DNA of 5,719 nt, taken from the NCBI GenBank assembly GCA_003483645.1, contig DMYM01000082.1:1-5719 (forward strand), written 5' to 3'. Source of the DNA: Verrucomicrobiales bacterium. Its GTDB lineage: Bacteria; Verrucomicrobiota; Verrucomicrobiia; Verrucomicrobiales; Akkermansiaceae. Below are positions 1 through 5,719 of the stretch, one piece after another. The first letter of the stretch is position 1. The number at the start of each line of letters is the position of its first letter. The notes under the pieces were generated by a model. It was not told the DNA's origin. It saw only the letters and a program-made list of their open reading frames with translations, and did no database searches. The position numbers were made by a program, and so were the translations under genes.

Positions 1-1092
1 CTCATCCTGAATGTCGCCCACCAGTTCCTCGATCACGTTGTCGAGGAAGACCAGTCCGGAAGGATCCCCGAACTCGTCCACCACCATCGCGAGGTGCGCT
101 TTCTCCTTCAGGAAAAAGGTGAGCAGAACATCGAGCGGCATGGTCTCGGGCACGATCTTGAGCTCACGCTTGACCCGGTGAAGATCAGGAACGGACTCGC
201 CCGTGAGGGTGAGGAGGTCCTTGATATGGATCAGGCCCACCGCATTGTCGAGGTGGCCCTGCACCAGAGGAAAGCGGGTGTGCTTGGTGGCCGCCGCCCT
301 CCCGAGGTTCTTTTCAAAGGGTTCGTCGAGATCGAAGAACACCACCTCGCTGCGAGGGGTCATCACGTCCTGAACCTTGAGATCGTTCAGCTCAAGGGCA
401 TTGATCAGGATTCCACGCTCCGTCTCGGTGACCTCGTCATGTTTCTCGCTCTCTTCAACCAAATGCGCCAGCTCCTCGGCACTGTGCACCTCATCGTGAC
501 CGGCCGACTCCACCTTGAAGAAGCGACGCAGGATAAACCCGGCCGACCCGTTGATCAGCCAGATGGCCCAGCCGAAGAAACGGTAGAACCAATGCAGCGG
601 CTGGATGAGCCAGAGGGTCATGGGCAGCGCCTTGCGGATGGCCAGGACCTTGGGGACCTGCTCACCGAGCACCACGTGCACGAACGAGAAGGAGGCCGCC
701 GCGATGATAAAGGAGATCACCTTGATCACCACCACCGGCCAGCCCATTGCCTCCTGCAGCACGGGAGCCACCAGTTTGAAAACGAGCGGCTCACCCAGCA
801 TCCCGAGCGCGAGGGAGGCTACCGTGATGCCCAGTTGTCCGGCCGAGAGATACCCGTCCAGCCTGGCTAGGGCGTGCAGGGCGAGATTGGAACGCCGGGG
901 TCGCTTCGCCTGTGCCTCGATAAGCTGGCTCTTCCGCACCTTGACCAGGGCGAACTCCACCGCCACGAAGAAGGCATTAAGCACCAGGAAGATCGTGATC
1001 CCAAGGAGGTAGAGCAGAATCTCGGTGAGGGCCGGAAGGGTCTCCGGAATCTCCGCTCCACTCGCCAGGATGGCACCATTTTCAAGACTCAT
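1..1092 (-). CDS. CNNM/CorC (HlyC) family membrane protein with CBS domains, 3' end cut by window edge
   Basis: The reading frame is open from the ATG at 1092 to the left edge (364 codons, no stop), so the C-terminus is missing. Residues about 20-190 form a DUF21/CNNM transmembrane domain. Hydrophobic segments lie near 24-50, 84-112, 118-142 and 155-190, and the family-typical 'GQLGITVASLALGMLGEP' (85-102) and 'HVVLGEQVPKVLAI' (139-152) are present. A cytoplasmic CBS-domain pair follows, opening with DVMTPRSEV at 242-250 and continuing past 'MVVDEFGDPSGLV' (336-348). The usual C-terminal CorC/HlyC FAD-binding-like domain would lie beyond the edge. Proteins of this family are linked to Mg2+ or Co2+ efflux or homeostasis; the older 'hemolysin' label is probably misleading. 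The ATG is supported by a GAGGG Shine-Dalgarno 9 bases upstream. It lies 12 bases downstream of the zinc-ribbon gene, probably in one operon. Family assignment is firm; the transported ion is not readable from sequence. Confidence 0.93.
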   Translation of the reverse strand, partial: MSLENGAILASGAEIPETLPALTEILLYLLGITIFLVLNAFFVAVEFALVKVRKSQLIEAQAKRPRRSNLALHALARLDGYLSAGQLGITVASLALGMLGEPLVFKLVAPVLQEAMGWPVVVIKVISFIIAAASFSFVHVVLGEQVPKVLAIRKALPMTLWLIQPLHWFYRFFGWAIWLINGSAGFILRRFFKVESAGHDEVHSAEELAHLVEESEKHDEVTETERGILINALELNDLKVQDVMTPRSEVVFFDLDEPFEKNLGRAAATKHTRFPLVQGHLDNAVGLIHIKDLLTLTGESVPDLHRVKRELKIVPETMPLDVLLTFFLKEKAHLAMVVDEFGDPSGLVFLDNVIEELVGDIQDE

Positions 1093-1101
1093 CCGAGCGC
1101 G

Positions 1102-1106
1102 CCCTC
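1102..1106 (-). promoter_or_regulatory. Shine-Dalgarno of the CorC-like gene, overlapping the upstream stop codon
   Basis: On the minus strand the stop of the zinc-ribbon gene and this site read TGAGGG, so GAGGG shares bases with the TGA stop (1107-1105). It ends 9 bases before the ATG at 1092. This arrangement supports that start and suggests translational coupling between the two genes. It is the clearest Shine-Dalgarno in the window. Confidence 0.6.
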
Positions 1107-1365
1107 ACAGTTTCTCGAACACACCCTCGTCCCGTTTCTCCAGGACGGTAAAGCCGGTACTTTTCGCATCAGTGGCCGAGAACGGTTTCGCGACCCGGGG
1201 CGAATTAACCGAACTGATCATCTTGCGGACCGGGTTCCTGCAAAGGGGGCAGACCTCCAGGGGAGGGCGGTCGACCGGTCGTCTCAATTCAAATCCCCGG
1301 GCACAGCGGACACAACTTCGATCCGGGTCGTCGGGGTTTTCAGAAAGATACTCGTAAAGTGGCAT
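1105..1365 (-). CDS. FmdB-family small zinc-ribbon protein
   Basis: An 86-residue protein that starts with MPLYEY, the usual opening of FmdB-type putative regulatory proteins. It carries two cysteine pairs, CVRC (18-21) and CPLC (39-42), expected to bind one zinc ion as a zinc ribbon. The segment between them contains 'FELRRPVDRPPLEV', followed by 'NPVRKMIS'. The C-terminal tail (71-86) is charged and ends GVFEKL. The family is widespread but poorly characterised; the name comes from a gene near formamidase/acetamidase operons, and no enzymatic role should be read into it. The first Cys pair sits about 8 residues later than in the common form, where MPxYEYxCxxC is nearly contiguous. No strong Shine-Dalgarno precedes the ATG, but the conserved N-terminus fixes it. 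It lies 59 bases downstream of rpsN and 12 bases upstream of the CorC-like gene, which fits a shared transcript. Confidence 0.85.
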   Translation of the reverse strand: MPLYEYLSENPDDPDRSCVRCARGFELRRPVDRPPLEVCPLCRNPVRKMISSVNSPRVAKPFSATDAKSTGFTVLEKRDEGVFEKL

Positions 1366-1424
1366 CTGGGATGCGGCTGGCAGGGAGATTCGTTGCCACC
1401 GCTATTCGAGCTTTGGAAGCTATG

Positions 1425-1694
1425 CTACCAGCTCGATTTTGTCACGCCGGGAATAAGTCCGGCGGAAGCCATTTCGCGGAAAGTGATGCGGGAGAGCCTG
1501 AATCGGCGCAGGTAGGCCCTCCGGCGCCCAGTCACCTCACAACGGTTCACCACCCGCGTGGGGCTCGCGTCGCGCGGCAGCATGCTCAAACCGACGTAGT
1601 CCTTCTCCTCCTTCAGCTTCCGACGGAGTTCCTTGAACTTCTTAACAGTCCGCTGTTTGCGCTTGTTTCGCTCGATCCAGCACTTCTTGGCCAT
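1425..1694 (-). CDS. rpsN: 30S ribosomal protein S14, zinc-independent (long) type
   Basis: An 89-residue protein starting MAKKCWIERNKRKQ and ending IPGVTKSSW, both typical of bacterial uS14. The core signature 'NRCEVTGRRRAYLRRFRLSR' spans residues 50-69. S14 binds 16S rRNA in the head of the small subunit. The short (~61-residue) zinc form has two CxxC pairs. Here the core keeps only C52 (the other Cys, C5, is N-terminal) and the length is close to 89-101, so this is the zinc-free form. The frame is open upstream to an ATG at 1787, but that extension is unlike S14. The ATG at 1694 matches the family N-terminus and has a weak purine-rich AAGAGA about 9 bases before it. The gene is not next to L5 or S8, its usual partners in the spc operon; instead it heads a short minus-strand cluster with an FmdB-type gene. 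Whether another S14 copy exists elsewhere in the genome cannot be seen. Confidence 0.95.
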   Translation of the reverse strand: MAKKCWIERNKRKQRTVKKFKELRRKLKEEKDYVGLSMLPRDASPTRVVNRCEVTGRRRAYLRRFRLSRITFREMASAGLIPGVTKSSW

Positions 1695-1897
1695 GGGGGT
1701 GCGTCTCTTACGCGGAATCCCGTCCGATTCAAGGGTTTTTTTACCCAGCGGGATCAATTTGGGCTCAGAACAGGGCTCTTCACCCACTCTCCGGGCAGGC
1801 CACCTCCACGGCGCATGTCAGCGGAGCACGGTCACTTCCCCGCAGGCAGAATGCACTCGTACTTGCAACGAAGCAGTGGAACCTTACTTCTAGCCCC
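1695..1897. promoter_or_regulatory. Divergent intergenic region between rpsN and fumC
   Basis: This 203-base spacer must hold the promoters of both divergent genes. For fumC, a TTGCAA hexamer (1863-1868) and TACTTC (1885-1890), 16 bases apart, loosely resemble -35 and -10 boxes and would put transcription start almost on the ATG. For rpsN, a TTGAAT...TAAGAG pair on the minus strand just upstream of the gene is similarly weak. A GGGT/ACCC pair flanks a short T run at 1733-1746. I see no Zur-type or other recognisable operator and no convincing small gene. The boundaries are simply the gene ends. Confidence 0.4.
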
Positions 1898-3304
<1,407 letters not shown>

Positions 3305-3370
3305 TCTCCCTCAGCCTGCCAGAAGGGGACGCGGTGAGCCCCATCCCCCTGATCACAGCAGCGCGTCGGG

Positions 3371-3385
3371 GCTGGCGCTGCCAGC
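3371..3385. terminator. Small hairpin in the convergent spacer after fumC
   Basis: GCTGGC (3371-3376) and GCCAGC (3380-3385) form a perfect 6-bp GC-rich stem with a 3-base loop. It sits between the convergent ends of fumC (3304) and the minus-strand small gene (3395). The position suits a shared transcription stop, but there is no T run on either side, so it is not a canonical intrinsic terminator. It could be chance in GC-rich DNA. Confidence 0.25.
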
Positions 3386-3394
3386 GAATCCCTC

Positions 3395-3814
3395 CTAGGC
3401 CGCAAATTGTGGGCGGCGGCTGCGGACCAGGACTATCAGGAGCAGGGGCAGGGCCAGGACCGGGTTGACCATTGCATGGCGGGGGCCGCGGGTCTTGGGG
3501 GCGACCTCAGCCAGCTCAACCGAAAGGTAATTGGAGCGACGCCAGATGTCGCGGCTGGAGACCGGGGATCCATCCACCCCGCAGAGATCGCCGGCCAGGC
3601 TCGCATTCACGTAGGGATAAATCTCCACCGGCCGGGGCTCTTCCAGCGCCAGACCAGGGTGGGCCGGACTGTAGTAAAGCTCCTCACCGATCCCGATCTG
3701 GGCGTATTCATCCGGGAAGGCAAAGGGCAGCTCGCCCACGGGAGAAGCGCAGAGATCAGGGGCAATGTGAAAAGCACAAAGGAAGAGCGCAAGGAAGGGA
3801 AAGTTTGTTTTCAT
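3395..3814 (-). CDS. Small secreted or envelope protein with N-terminal signal peptide and C-terminal hydrophobic anchor
   Basis: I do not recognise this 139-residue protein. The N-terminus (MKTNFPFLALFLCAF) has a lysine followed by a hydrophobic core, and a plausible signal peptidase I site near residues 22-25 (LCASP). There is no proper lipobox. The middle part (about 26-110) is acidic and Pro/Tyr-rich ('FAFPDEYAQIGIGEELYYSP', 'RPVEIYPYVN') with no known motif. It ends with a short hydrophobic segment (about 117-130) followed directly by RSRRP and a few residues. This signal peptide + ectodomain + hydrophobic stretch + Arg cluster layout resembles proteins with C-terminal sorting tails (PEP-CTERM/exosortase-like), but no PEP motif is present. 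A simple membrane anchor is equally possible. No Shine-Dalgarno is evident before the ATG at 3814. The minus strand was chosen over a long antisense frame because only this frame has coherent secretion features. It converges on fumC and stands alone. Confidence 0.6.
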   Translation of the reverse strand: MKTNFPFLALFLCAFHIAPDLCASPVGELPFAFPDEYAQIGIGEELYYSPAHPGLALEEPRPVEIYPYVNASLAGDLCGVDGSPVSSRDIWRRSNYLSVELAEVAPKTRGPRHAMVNPVLALPLLLIVLVRSRRPQFAA

Positions 3815-3868
3815 GAACCGGGTGCAGTTGATGGAACAAGGCCATCAGAACCCGGATACTATTAGATC

Positions 3869-3880
3869 ATATATATATAT
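3869..3880. repeat. (AT)6 dinucleotide run
   Basis: Six consecutive AT units lie 55-66 bases upstream of the ATG of the minus-strand small gene. Such a run melts and bends easily and could form part of an A/T-rich promoter for that gene, but no matched -35/-10 pair stands out. Confidence 0.7.
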
Positions 3881-4119
3881 TTAGTTAGAAACCTGGGTTA
3901 GTTCATTCTTCCGAAGGAACAATTTCCCACCATCCGGATCACAATCGTTCCTGCTCCTCAACCATGGTCCGGAATCCTTTTTTCCTAAAGACATTCAAAA
4001 TTTTCATTATCCTTCAGGAATCCTCAAACTAATTAAAGAGTCCTGATCAGACGTAACGCTAAGCCACTAGTGAATCCATATCTTGTGTCAAAAAGCGAAA
4101 CACGGGCAACTCCTCTCCC

Positions 4120-4150
4120 ACCGGGTCATCCGGGATCCCTTGACCCGGGT
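4120..4150 (-). terminator. Hairpin immediately after the glnS stop codon
   Basis: ACCGGGTCA (4120-4128) pairs with TGACCCGGGT (4141-4150), giving a 9-bp stem with one bulged base. The 12-base loop itself contains the palindrome GGGATCCC (4132-4139). The structure abuts the glnS stop (4153-4151), so it is placed correctly to end glnS transcription or protect the mRNA 3' end. The T run expected of an intrinsic terminator does not follow directly; a T-rich patch (TTTCGCTTTTTG on the minus strand) comes only some 20 bases later. Confidence 0.45.
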
Positions 4151-5719
4151 CTACTTCTTTGCCCACGAGTCGCGCAGCCCGATGGTGCGGTTGTAGACAG
4201 CCCTGCCTCCGGCCTCGTGATAACGGGAATCTGCGCAGAAGTAACCGAGGCGTTCGAACTGGCAGACGAACCCGGCGGACTCACTGGCTAGGCCCGGTTC
4301 CAACTTCGCGCCGGTGACGATCCTGAGGGAATCCGGATTAAGGACCGAAAAGAACCCCCCCTCCGCCGCAGCCGGATTCTCGTGATGAAAAAGGCGGTCG
4401 TAGAGACGCACTTCAGCATCCTCGGCCTCAGCAACGCTCACCCAGTGAATGGCAGCCTTGCATACCACCCCCTCGGGCGGCGACTGGCCGATCGTGCCCG
4501 GCAGATATTCACAATGCACCTCGGTCAGTTCCCCGCTTTCAGGATCGGTGACGTGGTCAACGTATTGCACGATGTAGCCGCCACGTAGCCGCACCGCCCG
4601 GCCCGGAGCGAGGCGGAAGTACTTCCTTGGAGCCTCCACCATGAAATCATCGCGCTCAATCCAGAGCTCGCGTCCGAGGGGCAGCTTGCGCAGTCCGGCA
4701 TTCCCGTCCTCGGGATTGTTCTGCACTTCCACCTCCTCCCGGTGACCGGGCTCCATGTTGACCAGGACTAGTTTGAGCGGTTCCAGGACCGCCATCCGCC
4801 GGGGCGCGGTGATATTGAGCACCTTCCGCACCTCGTTCTCGAGCCGGGCCACGTCGGTGATTCCCTTGAACTTGGTGATCCCGACGCCCTCGCAGAAGTT
4901 GCGGATGGCTTCGGGTGGAAACCCCCGCCGGCGCGCTCCGGAAAGAGTGGGCATGCGCGGGTCGTCCCAGGCATCAACCTTCCCCTCCTCCACCAGTTGC
5001 AGCAGCTTGCGCTTGCTCACGACGGTGTAGTTGAGCGTGAGGCGTGAGAACTCAATCTGTCGGGGAACGGCCGGCACCGGGCAATTCTCAATGACCCAGT
5101 CATAGATCGGCCGGTGCACCTCGAACTCCAGGGTGCAAAGCGAATGGGTGACGTGCTCGCAGGCATCCTCAAGGGGATGCGCGAAGTCGTACATCGGGTA
5201 GATGCACCACTTGTCCCCCGTGTTGTGATGACTTTCGTGCAACACACGGTAGATGATGGGATCACGCATGTGCATGTTGGATGATGCCATGTCCACCCTG
5301 GCCCGCAGGACGCCCTCCCCGTCCTGGAACTCCCCCGCCCGCATCTTCTCGAAGAGTTCCAGATTCTCCTCGATGGGACGGTCGCGATAGGGCGACTCCG
5401 TCCCGGGTTCCGACACCGTGCCGTGGGCAGCACGGATTTCCTCCGCGCTCTGCTGATCCACGAAAGCCTTGCCCTCCCTGATGAGATGGACCGCGCAGTC
5501 GTAGAAAAACTCGAAATAGTTGCTGGCGAAGTAGAGGTGCTCGCCCCAGTCGCAACCCAGCCACTTGATGTCCTCCTGGATGCTGTCGACGTATTCCTGC
5601 TCTTCCTTGGAGGGATTGGTATCGTCGAAGCGCAGATGGAACTCCGCCCCGGTAGAGGCGTTTTCCCGCGCGATACCCCAGCTCAGGCAGATGGCCTTGG
5701 CATGCCCGATGTGCAGGTA
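4151..5719 (-). CDS. glnS: Glutaminyl-tRNA synthetase, 5' end cut by window edge
   Basis: The frame is open from the right edge to the TAG at 4153, giving 522 residues; comparison with E. coli GlnRS (554 residues) suggests about 35 N-terminal residues are missing. The enzyme charges tRNA-Gln with glutamine using ATP, in the cytoplasm. It is class I: the HIGH motif occurs as HIGH in 'YLHIGHAKA' (fragment residues 1-9), followed by 'FDDTNPSKEE' (31-40). The central core contains 'MRDPIIYRV', 'KWCIYPMYDFAHPLEDA' and 'THSLCTLEFEVHRPIYDWV'. The KMSKS loop is VVSKRK (233-238) where E. coli has VMSKRK, followed by 'WDDPRMPTLSGARRRG' (251-266). The C-terminal beta-barrel anticodon-binding region ends 'NRTIGLRDSWAKK', without an appended YqeY domain. 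A GTG at 5461 is internal and not the start. GluRS is ruled out by the GlnRS-specific central motifs and the C-terminal domain. It implies direct glutaminylation, at least as one route. Confidence 0.97.
   Translation of the reverse strand, partial: YLHIGHAKAICLSWGIARENASTGAEFHLRFDDTNPSKEEQEYVDSIQEDIKWLGCDWGEHLYFASNYFEFFYDCAVHLIREGKAFVDQQSAEEIRAAHGTVSEPGTESPYRDRPIEENLELFEKMRAGEFQDGEGVLRARVDMASSNMHMRDPIIYRVLHESHHNTGDKWCIYPMYDFAHPLEDACEHVTHSLCTLEFEVHRPIYDWVIENCPVPAVPRQIEFSRLTLNYTVVSKRKLLQLVEEGKVDAWDDPRMPTLSGARRRGFPPEAIRNFCEGVGITKFKGITDVARLENEVRKVLNITAPRRMAVLEPLKLVLVNMEPGHREEVEVQNNPEDGNAGLRKLPLGRELWIERDDFMVEAPRKYFRLAPGRAVRLRGGYIVQYVDHVTDPESGELTEVHCEYLPGTIGQSPPEGVVCKAAIHWVSVAEAEDAEVRLYDRLFHHENPAAAEGGFFSVLNPDSLRIVTGAKLEPGLASESAGFVCQFERLGYFCADSRYHEAGGRAVYNRTIGLRDSWAKK

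Larger units (their letters stand above)
3815..4150. other. AT-rich intergenic region without a recognisable gene
   Basis: This 336-base spacer lies between the start of the small secreted-type gene and the stop of glnS. By my count 146 of the 240 bases in 3841-4080 are A or T (about 39% GC), whereas the flanking genes are clearly GC-rich. It includes an alternating (AT)6 run at 3869-3880 and an octamer GGAATCCT repeated at 3971-3978 and 4018-4025. It probably carries the promoter of the minus-strand small gene near the AT run. I see no tRNA, no coding frame of substance and no mobile-element ends. Confidence 0.5.

Noticed and set aside
1409..1421. AGCTT-TGG-AAGCT hairpin just after the rpsN stop, considered as a terminator
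   Set aside because: A 5-bp stem with no following T run is too weak, and the downstream gene appears to belong to the same transcript.
94..1515. Long plus-strand frames opposite the CorC-like, FmdB and S14 genes
   Set aside because: Their translations are low-complexity His/Arg/Gly-rich shadows, while the minus strand carries recognisable families.
1733..1746. GGGT-T6-ACCC, considered as a terminator or leader hairpin before rpsN
   Set aside because: The stem is only 4 bp and the T run lies inside the loop, not after it.
1695..1787. A 31-residue N-terminal extension of S14 starting at the ATG at 1787
   Set aside because: The extension does not resemble any S14 N-terminus, while MAKKCWIERN at 1694 matches the family start exactly.
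1829..1897. A very short minus-strand frame ending 'RCKYECILPAGK' with two Cys, considered as a small ribosomal or zinc peptide gene upstream of rpsN
   Set aside because: It has no credible start codon with a ribosome site and does not match L28, L31, L33 or L36.
3407..3865. A 152-residue plus-strand frame opposite the small secreted-type gene
   Set aside because: It has the Gly/Gln/Asp/Arg-rich look of an antisense shadow and no domain, signal or plausible start site, whereas the minus frame has a signal peptide and a terminal hydrophobic segment.
3305..4150. Search for insertion sequence ends, attachment sites, tRNA genes or CRISPR repeats
   Set aside because: No paired terminal inverted repeats, no target duplication, no cloverleaf-like sequence and no regularly spaced repeats were found by eye.
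5459..5461. GTG at 5461 as the start of glnS
   Set aside because: The frame continues upstream to the window edge and encodes the HIGH motif and FDDTNP, which are essential parts of GlnRS.

Overview
This window looks like ordinary chromosomal DNA from a GC-rich, Gram-negative-type bacterium. It holds five recognisable protein genes or gene fragments plus one small secreted-type protein I do not recognise. The combination points tentatively to Verrucomicrobiota (Opitutae-like): an 89-residue zinc-free S14, an FmdB-type zinc ribbon containing the 'ELRRPVDRP' stretch, a direct glutaminyl-tRNA synthetase, and mostly weak Shine-Dalgarno sequences. This assignment rests on remembered family resemblance and was not searched.

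Layout. From the left edge to about 1.7 kb, three genes lie on the minus strand and are read right to left: rpsN (ribosomal protein S14), a small FmdB-type zinc-ribbon protein, and a CNNM/CorC (HlyC) family membrane protein with CBS domains that runs off the left edge. The last two are 12 bases apart, and the ribosome binding site of the membrane protein overlaps the upstream stop codon, so they are probably co-transcribed. A 203-base spacer separates rpsN from the divergently transcribed fumC (class II fumarase, plus strand), which is complete. fumC converges with a 139-residue minus-strand ORF that has a signal peptide at one end and a short hydrophobic segment plus Arg cluster at the other. 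An AT-rich spacer of 336 bases follows. The right end is a minus-strand glnS, complete at its C-terminus but cut at the right edge a few dozen residues short of its start.

Function. The genes are housekeeping: translation (S14, GlnRS), the TCA cycle (FumC) and membrane or ion homeostasis (CorC-like). They do not form one pathway. I found no mobile element, CRISPR array, rRNA or tRNA gene, and no convincing new system. The items most worth a second look are the small secreted, C-terminally anchored protein and the AT-rich spacer next to it.
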